Assembly (NCBI GenBank): GCA_900757795.1
Contig: CAAEPE010000045.1
Coordinates: forward strand, 70,101-134,100
Reading direction: 5' to 3'
Length of the DNA stretch: 64,000 nucleotides
DNA from: an uncultured Phascolarctobacterium sp.
GTDB lineage: Bacteria; Bacillota; Negativicutes; Acidaminococcales; Acidaminococcaceae
The position numbers and the translations under genes are program-made. A model generated the notes under the pieces. That model was given only the letters and a program-made list of their open reading frames with translations, did not search any database and had not been told where the DNA came from. Shown in pieces: positions 19,007 through 27,243 of the stretch. Numbering within the stretch: position 1 is the first letter of the stretch; each line of letters begins with the position of its first letter.

Positions 19007-19160
19007 GATAGCCCTCCGCTGATTTTTTCAGCGACAGTCCGGCAGCTTTCACTGACGGCCCAGCACAATAGCACGGCTGCTGTTGCACTTCGGCGTTAGC
19101 CCTTTCGCCTGCTTCTAAGCTCCCGCTCCACAAGTTACTTTTGCTTTCCGCGCCTCTATC
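19007..19160 (-). ncRNA. Lysine riboswitch (L-box) aptamer
   Basis: On the minus strand the P1 stem is closed by GATAG (5') and CTATC (3'). In between lie the L-box blocks in order: GATAGAGGCGCGGA, AAAAGTAACTTGTGG, GGCGAAAGGGCTAACGCCG followed by AAGTGCAA, GGGCCGTCAGTGAAAGCTG, and CTGTCGCTG...CAGCGGAGGGCTATC. These match the Rfam lysine-riboswitch layout by eye. A 79-codon open frame over this segment is an artefact. It controls dapB-asd-lysC-dapA and the CGGC gene by termination when lysine is high. Confidence 0.93.
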
Positions 19161-19182
19161 TAATGGTTGTTCATTAGCAAAA

Positions 19183-19211
19183 ATTATATTATGCAGATTA
19201 GACTTTGTCAA
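19183..19211 (-). promoter_or_regulatory. Consensus sigma-70 promoter for the lysine riboswitch and dap operon
   Basis: On the minus strand it is a perfect TTGACA, 17-nt spacer, TATAAT, placing the start of transcription about 15-20 nt before the aptamer P1 helix. Confidence 0.9.
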
Positions 19212-19310
19212 ATAAAATCTTAGAAATTTTTTTAATTGAAATGGTATGTAAACATTTTACAAAAATCTATCTTTGCATATCTAAGCATATTTGATTTTAG
19301 CTTGCAATTT

Positions 19311-19763
19311 TTATTTTCCTGTGCTGCCGAAACCGCCGCCGCGTACTGCTTTTGCTACTTTTTCGTCGCCATCCGCAGTCAGATAATTATAAAAAATTCC
19401 CTGCGCTACCCGTTCGCCCTGCGGTAAGGTTACTTCTTCCTCCCCCATATTTAACAGCGCCAGCATAATATGACCTTCGTTGTCAGGATTGTTATAATAA
19501 TCGGCGTCAATAATGCCTACGTTATTGACCAGCATCAGATGTTTTTTTACTGCCATGGAGCTGCGGATGTGCATACCCAGCCACTCGCCGGGCTGCATAT
19601 AAGCCTTGATACCTGTAGGCACCAGTTTAAGCTTTCCCGGCTCCAAAGTTACTGCTTCCGGCAGACAGAAATCATAGCCTGCGCTTAATTCTGTTTTGCG
19701 TTCCGGCATAGGAAAATCTATTTGAGCATATTGAGAAATTTTTTCAAAGCCACGAATTTTCAT
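19311..19763 (-). CDS. dut: dUTP diphosphatase (dUTPase)
   Basis: The protein has about 150 residues and hydrolyses dUTP to dUMP, keeping uracil out of DNA and supplying thymidylate synthesis. The trimeric dUTPase motifs are visible: ELSAGYDF, IRSSMAVKKHLML, NNVGIIDADYY, GERVAQGIF and the C-terminal GGGFGSTGK arm. The start is the ATG at 19763 with AGGAG 8 nt upstream; an earlier in-frame start lies inside the pnp terminator hairpin. It follows pnp on the same strand beyond that terminator, so it may be expressed by read-through. Confidence 0.94.
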   Translation of the reverse strand: MKIRGFEKISQYAQIDFPMPERKTELSAGYDFCLPEAVTLEPGKLKLVPTGIKAYMQPGEWLGMHIRSSMAVKKHLMLVNNVGIIDADYYNNPDNEGHIMLALLNMGEEEVTLPQGERVAQGIFYNYLTADGDEKVAKAVRGGGFGSTGK

Positions 19764-19781
19764 TTTTACTGCTCCTTTTAT

Positions 19782-19809
19782 AAAAAAGGCTCCCCTAGCT
19801 TGGGGAGCC
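19782..19809 (-). terminator. Intrinsic terminator between pnp and dut
   Basis: On the minus strand an 8-bp GC-rich stem GGCTCCCC / GGGGAGCC with a 6-nt loop is followed by six T residues, 10 nt after the pnp stop codon. Confidence 0.9.
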
Positions 19810-19818
19810 ATATAGTTT

Positions 19819-21906
19819 TTATTTTTGCATGCCTTTCATCAGCACTGCTTTTCTGGAGAGATTGATACGGCCTTTGTTGTCAATTTCGGTTACTTTAACA
19901 ACAATTTCGTCGCCTACGGATACAACGTCCTCTACCTTGTCTACATGTTCGGTGGACAGCTGAGAAATATGTACCAAGCCTTCCTTGCCGGGCAGAATTT
20001 CTACGAAAGCACCGAAGTTCATCAAGCGAGTTACTTTGCCTGTATAAATTTTTCCGGGCTCAGCTTCTGCGGTGATGCCGTTAATCAAATCAATAGCTTT
20101 GTTAGCGGATTCGCTGTTGATGGCTGCAATGAAAATGCGTCCGGTATCGTCAATATCGATTTTAGCTCCGGTTTCATCAATAATCTTTTTAATGGTTTTA
20201 CCGCCGGGTCCGATAACCTTAGCAATTTTATCCGGATCTACATGAATGGTGGTAATCTTAGGAGCGTATTTGGACAGCTCTTTGCGCGGTTCGCTGATGC
20301 ATTCCATCATCTTGCCCATGATGAACTCACGGCCGCGTTTTGCTTGTGCCAAAGCTTGAGTGAAGATATCTTTGTTGATACCGTCAATCTTAATATCCAT
20401 TTGAATAGCAGTAATACCTTTTTCGGTACCTGCTACTTTAAAGTCCATATCACCCAAAGCGTCTTCAAGTCCTTGAATATCAGTCAAAATAGTAAAATAG
20501 TCGCCGTCTTTAACAAGACCCATAGCAACACCGGCAACAGGAGCTTTAATAGGTACGCCTGCATCCATCAAAGACAGAGTGCTTGCACATACGGAACCCA
20601 TGGAAGAAGAACCGTTAGATTCCAACACCTCGGATACTAAACGAATTGCATAAGGGAATTCTTCTTCAGAAGGAATAACCGGTTTTAAAGCACGTTCTGC
20701 CAAAGCGCCGTGACCAATTTCGCGGCGACCGGGACTACGCAGAGGTTTAGTTTCACCTACGGAATACGGCGGGAAGTTATAGTGATGAATATAGCGTTTA
20801 GTCTCTTCTGCTCCCAAACCATCAAGAACCTGCGCCTCACGCAGAGGAGCCAGCGCTAATACGTTCAAAATTTGCGTTTGTCCACGAGTAAACAAAGAAC
20901 TGCCGTGCGGACGAGCCAGCAGACCAACTTCACAGGTTACAGGACGAACTTCGTCTAATTGACGTCCATCAGGACGAATCTTATCCACAGAAATAGTACG
21001 GCGAACAATTTTCTTTACAAGCTTTTGAGTAATATATGCAACGTCTTTATCGTTGTCAGGATATTTCTCTAAGAATACTTCAGCGATTTCTGCTTTTACT
21101 TTAGCAACGTTTTCTTCGCGCTCCAGCTTATTAGCGTCCATCAAAGCGTCTTTAAGCTTTTGTGCACCATATTCTTCAATTTCGCTTACTAATTCAGCAG
21201 GCGGAACGTAAACGGGCACTTCCATTTTGGTTTTGCCGATTTCAGCAACAATTTTTTCTTGGAATTCAACCAATTCCTTAATTACGCCATGACCAAACCA
21301 AATTGCGTCCAGCATAGTTTGTTCAGATACTTCTTTAGCTCCCGCTTCTACCATCAAGATAGCATCCTTCGTACCGGCAACAGCCAAATTCAATTCAGAA
21401 ATTTTAGCTTGCTCAACAGTAGGATTAACGATAAATTGACCGTCAATCATACCAACGCGCACGCCGGCAATAGGTCCTTCAAAAGGAATATCAGAAATAG
21501 ACAGTGCGCAGGAAGCGCCTACCATGGCAGGCATATCGGGAGCATTGTCCGGATCTACGGAAACAGCAGTAGCAACAATTTGTACATCGTTGTGATAGCC
21601 ATCCGGGAACATCGGACGAATAGGACGGTCAATCAGACGGCTGGTTAAAATAGCCTGCTCGCTGGGACGACCTTCACGTTTAATAAAACCACCGGGAATT
21701 TTACCTACGGCGTACATTTTTTCTTCAAAATCAACGGTCAAAGGGAAAAAGTCTACACCCTCACGCGGGGTTTTGGTGCCGGTAACGGCAACTACTACGG
21801 CAGTGTCGCCATAGCGTACTAATACAGCGCCATTGGCTTGTTTTGCGATCTTGCCGGCTTCAATGGTTAAAGTTCTGCCACCAAGCTCCATGCTGTAACT
21901 ATGCAT
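19819..21906 (-). CDS. pnp: Polyribonucleotide nucleotidyltransferase (PNPase)
   Basis: The 695-residue enzyme degrades RNA 3' to 5' with phosphate. Two RNase PH domains (roughly 1-220 and 310-550) carry FFPLTVDFEEKMYA, GRPSEQAILTSRLIDRP and LTDIQGLEDALGDMDFK. They are followed by a KH domain (IAKVIGPGGKTIKKI, about 563-577) and an S1 domain (GKIYTGKVTRLMNFGAFVEI, about 620-690). Length and order are standard. The ribosome site GAGGAGG lies 9 nt before the ATG. No rpsO precedes it within the window. Confidence 0.97.
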   Translation of the reverse strand: MHSYSMELGGRTLTIEAGKIAKQANGAVLVRYGDTAVVVAVTGTKTPREGVDFFPLTVDFEEKMYAVGKIPGGFIKREGRPSEQAILTSRLIDRPIRPMFPDGYHNDVQIVATAVSVDPDNAPDMPAMVGASCALSISDIPFEGPIAGVRVGMIDGQFIVNPTVEQAKISELNLAVAGTKDAILMVEAGAKEVSEQTMLDAIWFGHGVIKELVEFQEKIVAEIGKTKMEVPVYVPPAELVSEIEEYGAQKLKDALMDANKLEREENVAKVKAEIAEVFLEKYPDNDKDVAYITQKLVKKIVRRTISVDKIRPDGRQLDEVRPVTCEVGLLARPHGSSLFTRGQTQILNVLALAPLREAQVLDGLGAEETKRYIHHYNFPPYSVGETKPLRSPGRREIGHGALAERALKPVIPSEEEFPYAIRLVSEVLESNGSSSMGSVCASTLSLMDAGVPIKAPVAGVAMGLVKDGDYFTILTDIQGLEDALGDMDFKVAGTEKGITAIQMDIKIDGINKDIFTQALAQAKRGREFIMGKMMECISEPRKELSKYAPKITTIHVDPDKIAKVIGPGGKTIKKIIDETGAKIDIDDTGRIFIAAINSESANKAIDLINGITAEAEPGKIYTGKVTRLMNFGAFVEILPGKEGLVHISQLSTEHVDKVEDVVSVGDEIVVKVTEIDNKGRINLSRKAVLMKGMQK

Positions 21907-22007
21907 ATTTTTATGCCTCCTCTTAGTTTTTCACACATTGTGTACCTGTATGCTATTCGCCATTAATCAGAAAAATCCTCTTTTTTAACAGCAAATTTTT
22001 AAAAATT

Positions 22008-22412
22008 TTACATAAATAAACGCAGAATAAAAACCACCACAGCGCCAATGGCAGCAAAAACGATAAATGTTGGCAGTAAAAAGAAAACTAGGGTCAAAAC
22101 TCCACCTAAAATCAGCAGAGTCATTAAAATACTACTGCCGCAGCCAAAGCTGTGCACCTTAATATTAGGCTGCTGCTTCCCCTGCCTGTTGTAACCTTGA
22201 TAGCTATAGTTACTTTCACGATACTGTCTGTCGTTATTATCTTTCACATTTTTATTATCAGTAGTTGTGCCATCCTCCTCAATGGTAACACCCTCAAAGG
22301 TATCGCGCTCATTAGGAGAAAGAACCTGAGCATCTATTTCAAAACGATAATGACAATAAGGACATTCCACAACACCCTTATCTACTTCGCGTCCACAAAA
22401 TCCACATTTCAT
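22008..22412 (-). CDS. Zinc-ribbon membrane protein of unknown function
   Basis: The 134-residue protein begins with a four-cysteine ribbon (MKCGFCGREVDKG...ECPYCHYRF). A charged and Asn/Gln/Tyr-rich linker (about 45-90) follows, then a hydrophobic C-terminus that can form two membrane helices (about 94-115 and 117-134). The fold is a common bacterial zinc-ribbon-plus-TM arrangement with no agreed role. It starts 13 nt after the stop codon of the 520-residue protein upstream and is probably cotranscribed with it. I do not recognise a specific family. Confidence 0.7.
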   Translation of the reverse strand: MKCGFCGREVDKGVVECPYCHYRFEIDAQVLSPNERDTFEGVTIEEDGTTTDNKNVKDNNDRQYRESNYSYQGYNRQGKQQPNIKVHSFGCGSSILMTLLILGGVLTLVFFLLPTFIVFAAIGAVVVFILRLFM

Positions 22413-22425
22413 AGAATATCTCCTT

Positions 22426-23988
22426 TTATTTTATCAACAATAAGAAAAATAAGCTTTCTTCATTAAGGTAACGCGGATCATGCACAGTTAAGCAAAGCTT
22501 CTTATTGAGGTCTTCATAAATACGCAACAGCTCCTGGGGTGATACGCCTCCGCACATCAGCGCAATTTGCTGCGGTTTGTACAGATAGGCACCAATAGTC
22601 TGCACAAAGGCATAAATAACTCCCGCTGCCCAATTTCCCGGCATGAGAATCCCAGCAGCATCTTTTTGCGAGCTAACTAGATAATCGCTCCACATTTGCT
22701 GTGCTAAGGTAATATCATAGAAGCTAAAAGAATACTTGCGCATAAAAGCAGCAATTTTTTGCGCAACGGCATCATGAAGCAATGGTGCAGGTTTATAATT
22801 TTGGTATAAGTCGACTTTAGCGCCGATATCCTGTGACCATATAAAAGCGTCTCTAAGCATTGCCATATGACGCGAAAAAATGGGAAATCTTTTAATAAAA
22901 TCACTCCAAGACAATTCGCCGCCAAAACGCACAGAAGCCAAGCTTTTTGCTTGCTGCATGCTTTGCATAAACTGCGTTAATCTACGACCTGGCAAGTTGA
23001 TTCCCTGCATACAATCCACAATCATTGTTTGATTATAAAAAATATGCGCCGTAAAAACCATATTTTTGATATCCAAAGACTCATCTAAAGGCAAAAGTAA
23101 AAGATAATCTTCCTTAGTAAAAATATTTATGCAGCTATATAAGCCTTCATCCGTTTTGTCCTTGACAGTAAAAAAAACAAATTCTGCTTGCAGCAGTTCA
23201 TACAAAATATCTCTGTTAACTGCATCACGTTGCCTAAAATCCGTTTCACTGAATACATCATAAAAATATTGAATTGGCGTTTTGTCATTAGCTATCATGC
23301 GGTATTCAAAGAAAAAGTAATTCCAAAAATTCTTAGATATTTCTTCTTTGATAATTTCTTCTGACTGTGAATCGCCGCCCAGCAAAATTTTTATATAAGA
23401 ATAGATAAAATTTGCTCGTTCTAAATCGCTATGATATTTTTTATCCGAAAAAAAGGTATACATATACTGCATCAGTGCATCTATCCGTTCGCCTATATTC
23501 AGAAAAATCTTGGCAGGCAAATCAGGTGTCAAGCAAATACCATATTGCTCATAACCGGGCAGTAAGTTTCCCTCTGAGTCCAAAATATGCAGCTGGTTAT
23601 CAGCAAAAAGTATTTTTTCAGCTTCATTGGGAGCTTTGTCACTGGTAATAATACGTTTTCTTTTTAAATGCGTATATAAATCGCTAATAGTATGCAAAAA
23701 AGCTTCTGCTTTAGAAATAGTTAACTCAAAGCCAGAAACATTGCGAGTACACCAGCTTAGACAGTCGATAAAATCATCTTTTGTCATATCGCCCAAAAAA
23801 TTTCCCGAATTGCCTAAATAAATGCAAAAAATAGTAATATTTTCCCACGCATCAAAGAGCTCATCCTCACTGGCTCCCTGCCATAACTTGGCGCGCAAAA
23901 AATTTTCTACATAGCTTTGACGCAATACGCTATTCCATTCTCCATCCTGTGAATAAAAATCATTTACTAAATCAAATACATTTTCCAT
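22426..23988 (-). CDS. Uncharacterised 520-residue protein
   Basis: I do not recognise this protein. It is all-helical in appearance, soluble and without a signal peptide. Residues about 15-115 (SYVENFLRAKL...AFLHTISDLYTHLKRKRII) have the heptad-like spacing of a SAM-like or core-binding helical bundle. The C-terminal 100 residues (AAFMRKYSFSFYDITLAQQMW, then WAAGVIYAFVQTIGAYLY and CGGVSPQELLRIYEDL) are reminiscent of cyclin/TFIIB-like repeats, as a weak inference. An extended -10 promoter (TGCTATAAT) lies about 35 nt upstream. Its downstream partner is the zinc-ribbon membrane gene. Confidence 0.65.
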   Translation of the reverse strand: MENVFDLVNDFYSQDGEWNSVLRQSYVENFLRAKLWQGASEDELFDAWENITIFCIYLGNSGNFLGDMTKDDFIDCLSWCTRNVSGFELTISKAEAFLHTISDLYTHLKRKRIITSDKAPNEAEKILFADNQLHILDSEGNLLPGYEQYGICLTPDLPAKIFLNIGERIDALMQYMYTFFSDKKYHSDLERANFIYSYIKILLGGDSQSEEIIKEEISKNFWNYFFFEYRMIANDKTPIQYFYDVFSETDFRQRDAVNRDILYELLQAEFVFFTVKDKTDEGLYSCINIFTKEDYLLLLPLDESLDIKNMVFTAHIFYNQTMIVDCMQGINLPGRRLTQFMQSMQQAKSLASVRFGGELSWSDFIKRFPIFSRHMAMLRDAFIWSQDIGAKVDLYQNYKPAPLLHDAVAQKIAAFMRKYSFSFYDITLAQQMWSDYLVSSQKDAAGILMPGNWAAGVIYAFVQTIGAYLYKPQQIALMCGGVSPQELLRIYEDLNKKLCLTVHDPRYLNEESLFFLLLIK

Positions 23989-24107
23989 TATTGCTCCATA
24001 GTAAGTTCCATCATTTTCTAAGAATATTATAGCATACTTTTATGTCAATTCTATGTTTTTACCTTGACCTTAAATGCAGCACAAAAATTTTTCGGTGCCT
24101 AAATAAA

Positions 24108-25541
24108 TTAAGCAAAACAAGCGTGAACTTCGCGATAAACCTCTATTAGTGGCACATTATTTTTTTCAGCAGTTTCAACAGCGCTATTATATTCAACATA
24201 GTAGCGGCTGTCACGTCCTTGGTCGCACACCTTTACCTTAACTGCACCGTACATAGTCTGTACTACTTCTTCGTGACGCGGTAAAATGCTGCGCTCCATT
24301 AAGGTATGGCGAATGCCGATAGTGCTGGTTTCAGCAAAGATAATTTTTTCCATTGCTTCTTTAGCCTGCGGTTCGCACAGAACCTGCAGTTCATAAGCTG
24401 GGCGCTGCTTTTTCATAAAAATAGGCACATAGCTTACGTCTAAAGCACCGGCAGCCAGCAAACGCTCCATAGTATAGCCAAGCAGTTCGCCTGTACAATC
24501 GTCTATATTAGATTCCAGTTTACAGACCGTGTCTACGTGTAAAGCGGAAAACTCTTTTTTATTTCCATCATCAATAATCATCGCACGCAAAATGCTGGGA
24601 CGTTCATAATTGCGCTTACCGGCACCTAAGCCGATGCTTGCGATAGTAAAGCTTGGCGGAAGTTCAGAACAGGTTCGTAGTGCAGCAACTGCAGCAGCGC
24701 CTGTAGGCGTAACAAATTCTCCCTCAATAGGTAAAAGCTTCATAGTAATTTGATATTTTTGCATAATATTAGCGACTGCAGGCACAGGTACCGGCAGCAC
24801 GCCGTGCTGACAACGCACAGTTCCGCGACCTTCACACAGCTCTGGCACAATTACTTCCGTAATGTTCATACTGTCCACACATACAGCAATAGCGATTATA
24901 TCTACAATGGAATCAATTGCTCCTACCTCGTGAAAATGCACTTCATTTTTCGGCACAGCGTGAGCCTTAGCCTCGGCTTCAGCGATAACATCAAATATTT
25001 TTATTGCTAAAGCTTTGGCAGATTCGGTCATAGAGGTCTGCGCAATAATTTCCATAACCTCCTGTAATCCACGGTGTTCATGTTTATGATGATGTTCTTG
25101 GGGTGCATTATTATATTCGTGACCATGCTCGTTATTGTGACTATGCACTGTTTCATCACGATGTTCATGATAATATTCTTCGCTGTATTGGTCATGCTGG
25201 TGCTCATAATCATGACTATGTATAGTTTCATCGAAATGCTCTTGTTGTTGCTCATAACAATGCTTATGGGTATAATGGTGTATTTTCGCATCATTGTTCA
25301 ACCCGTGTAAATAAGCCATATCATGATCATGATTTTCGTGTTCTTCGTCTAATTGCACATCAAAATCGCAGCAATCTACTCCCGCTTTTTTTACGCGGCT
25401 GATATTATATATAAAACCTTTAGCCGGAATACTGGATAAGGCTTCGTCCAGCGCACTGCGATCGGCTCCCAAATCCAGCAAAGCGGCAACCAGCATATCC
25501 CCGCTAATACCTGCGTTACATTCTAAATATAAAGCTTTCAT
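24108..25541 (-). CDS. larC: LarC, nickel-inserting cyclometallase for the nickel-pincer cofactor, with a His-rich insert
   Basis: The 477-residue protein inserts nickel into the pyridinium dithioacid made by LarB and LarE. The N-terminal LarC signature ALYLECNAGISGDMLVAALLDLG and the later FHEVGAIDSIVDIIA, GRGTVRCQHGVLPVPVPA and TPTGAAAVAAL are clear. Residues 69-156 form an exceptionally His/Glu/Asp-rich insert with a tandem repeat (DETIHSHDYEHQH at 104-116; DETVHSHNNEHGH at 129-141), presumably a nickel store. Here larC is one continuous frame, whereas in Lactobacillus plantarum it needs a programmed frameshift. It is third in larB-larE-larC; larA is not in the window. Confidence 0.93.
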   Translation of the reverse strand: MKALYLECNAGISGDMLVAALLDLGADRSALDEALSSIPAKGFIYNISRVKKAGVDCCDFDVQLDEEHENHDHDMAYLHGLNNDAKIHHYTHKHCYEQQQEHFDETIHSHDYEHQHDQYSEEYYHEHRDETVHSHNNEHGHEYNNAPQEHHHKHEHRGLQEVMEIIAQTSMTESAKALAIKIFDVIAEAEAKAHAVPKNEVHFHEVGAIDSIVDIIAIAVCVDSMNITEVIVPELCEGRGTVRCQHGVLPVPVPAVANIMQKYQITMKLLPIEGEFVTPTGAAAVAALRTCSELPPSFTIASIGLGAGKRNYERPSILRAMIIDDGNKKEFSALHVDTVCKLESNIDDCTGELLGYTMERLLAAGALDVSYVPIFMKKQRPAYELQVLCEPQAKEAMEKIIFAETSTIGIRHTLMERSILPRHEEVVQTMYGAVKVKVCDQGRDSRYYVEYNSAVETAEKNNVPLIEVYREVHACFA

Positions 25542-25567
25542 AAATTCGTTTCCTCCTCTAAAGCATT

Positions 25568-26374
25568 TTATTTTAACATCTCATTCATACTGCCTGTACG
25601 GTAGCCAAAAAGGTCTAAGGTAACATAGCGAAAGCCATATTCTTGAAATTTACAATAAATTTCTCTACGAATTGGTACGGTCGCAGCTAAACTAAGATGT
25701 TCTGGTAAAACCTCAATGCGCGCCAGTTCTCCGTGCACCCGCACGCGAAATTGTTTAAAGCCTAAGCTAAAAAGCAACTGTTCCGCTCTATCTACGGCTT
25801 TTAACTTATCCAACGTAATTTTTTCGCCATAAGCAAAGCGTGAAGCTAAGCAAGCAAAGGACGGTTTATCCCACGTTGGTAATGAAAATGTTTTAGACAA
25901 GCAGCGTATTTCTTCCTTAGTAAGCTGTACTTCCCGCAGAGGGCTATGCACCTTTAGCTCTGTCAAAGCTTGGATTCCAGGTCGATAATCCTGCAAGTCG
26001 TCTAGGTTCGAACCTTCACATAGCACTGCTCCCTTTTCTTCGGCTAGGTGCAAAAAATTAGTAAATAAAGTTTTTTTGCAAACGTAACAGCGATGCGGCG
26101 GATTCTCCGCAAATTCCGGCATATCCAGAGGATTAAAAGTAAACTTTATCTGTTCAATATTAAACTGTTGGCAAAATTTTATGCTCTCGCACACATCTCG
26201 TTCCGGAATAAAAAAAGAACAAGCAGTTACTGCCAAAGCATTTTTGCCCAAGGCTTCCTTAGATGCATAAAGTAAAAGTGTAGAATCCACGCCGCCGCTG
26301 AAAGCGACAAGCACTTTTTTCAGCTTTTTTAAATTATCAATTAGCTTCGCATATTTTATCTCTGAATTCTGCAT
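25568..26374 (-). CDS. larE: LarE, ATP-dependent sulfur transferase for the nickel-pincer cofactor
   Basis: The 268-residue protein belongs to the PP-loop ATP-pyrophosphatase group: LVAFSGGVDSTLLLY lies at 18-32. LarE adenylates carboxylates made by LarB and adds sulfur. The cysteine in SFACLASRFAYGEKI corresponds to the sacrificial Cys of L. plantarum LarE, and the RCYVCKKTLF motif is also typical. It lies 26 nt upstream of larC and 24 nt downstream of larB in an evident operon. Confidence 0.93.
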   Translation of the reverse strand: MQNSEIKYAKLIDNLKKLKKVLVAFSGGVDSTLLLYASKEALGKNALAVTACSFFIPERDVCESIKFCQQFNIEQIKFTFNPLDMPEFAENPPHRCYVCKKTLFTNFLHLAEEKGAVLCEGSNLDDLQDYRPGIQALTELKVHSPLREVQLTKEEIRCLSKTFSLPTWDKPSFACLASRFAYGEKITLDKLKAVDRAEQLLFSLGFKQFRVRVHGELARIEVLPEHLSLAATVPIRREIYCKFQEYGFRYVTLDLFGYRTGSMNEMLK

Positions 26375-26398
26375 TAAATATGCCTCATTTCTTTTGTG

Positions 26399-27154
26399 TT
26401 ACTCATGACATCCGCGCACCGCTAACCGATTAATTTGTGTAGCAATATAGCCTGCGCCATAGCCATTATCTATATTCACCACAGATACGCAGTTAGCACA
26501 AGAATTTATCATTGTCAGCAAAGCGGCTACGCCATGAAAGTTAGCGCCATATCCCACGCTGGTAGGCACAGCAATAACAGGATTGCGTACTAAGCCGCCG
26601 ATAACGCTGGCCAACGCTCCTTCCATGCCTGCTACGGCAATAATACAGTTAGCCTTTTGTAAATCTTCTACTTTATCCAATAACCTATGCAAACCGCTGA
26701 CGCCAATGTCGTAACAGCGTTCTACATTTGAGCCAAAAAATTCTGCTGTCTGTGCCGCTTCTTCAGCTACAGGAACATCCGCCGTACCAGCCGTACAGAC
26801 GGCAATCAAGCCTTCATATTTTTTGTTTGCTTTTTCAATTTTTAAAGTTCTGCCCACGGAGTCGTATGCAATGTTCGGCAAAACCTTGCGCACTAATTCG
26901 TATTGCGCAGGCGTAGCGCGTGTGCCGTAAACCTCTCCATGCTCGGCAAAAAGCTTTTGAAAAATCTTCTGCAAATAAGCGTCCGGTTTATTGGGACAAT
27001 AAACGACTTCAGGAAAGCCGGAACGAATTTCTCTATAAGTATCCAATTTAGCGTAACCCATATCATCGTAGGCTTTGCGAGCAAAATAGTGTTCAGCCTC
27101 CGCAACAGAAAGCCTGCCCTGCCGCACCTCCTCTAGTACGCTTCTAGTGTCCAC
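26399..27154 (-). CDS. larB: LarB, carboxylase/hydrolase for the nickel-pincer cofactor
   Basis: The 251-residue protein carboxylates nicotinate adenine dinucleotide and releases AMP, the first step of nickel-pincer synthesis. The PurE-like core shows AVCTAGTADVPVAEEAAQTAEFFG, DIGVSGLHRL, AVAGMEGALASVIGGL and VAVPTSVGYGANFHGVAALL. Translation starts at a GTG preceded by AAGGAGG at 7 nt. As the first lar gene it follows a hairpin that should terminate thrC. The product could serve lactate racemase or another NPN-dependent racemase/epimerase; none is seen here. Confidence 0.93.
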   Translation of the reverse strand: MDTRSVLEEVRQGRLSVAEAEHYFARKAYDDMGYAKLDTYREIRSGFPEVVYCPNKPDAYLQKIFQKLFAEHGEVYGTRATPAQYELVRKVLPNIAYDSVGRTLKIEKANKKYEGLIAVCTAGTADVPVAEEAAQTAEFFGSNVERCYDIGVSGLHRLLDKVEDLQKANCIIAVAGMEGALASVIGGLVRNPVIAVPTSVGYGANFHGVAALLTMINSCANCVSVVNIDNGYGAGYIATQINRLAVRGCHE

Positions 27155-27176
27155 TTAAATTCCTCCTTTTATAGCA

Positions 27177-27207
27177 AGGACTTAGTCCGTAATACGAACT
27201 AAGTCCT
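27177..27207 (-). terminator. Hairpin terminator between thrC and larB
   Basis: A perfect 10-bp stem AGGACTTAGT / ACTAAGTCCT with an 11-nt loop is followed on the minus strand by only a short T-poor tract, so termination may be partial and let thrC transcripts enter the lar genes. Confidence 0.55.
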
Positions 27208-27243
27208 GTTGTTTATCATCTTTAATTATCGTGTAATTTAAAC

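Noticed and set aside
18972..19211. 79-codon open frame on minus upstream of dapB
   Set aside because: It lies entirely over the lysine riboswitch and its promoter; the structure explains the sequence.
25028..25310. Overlapping hydrophobic frames on both strands rich in Met/Ile
   Set aside because: They are the antisense and shifted readings of the His-rich LarC insert (CAT/ATG codons) and not separate membrane proteins.
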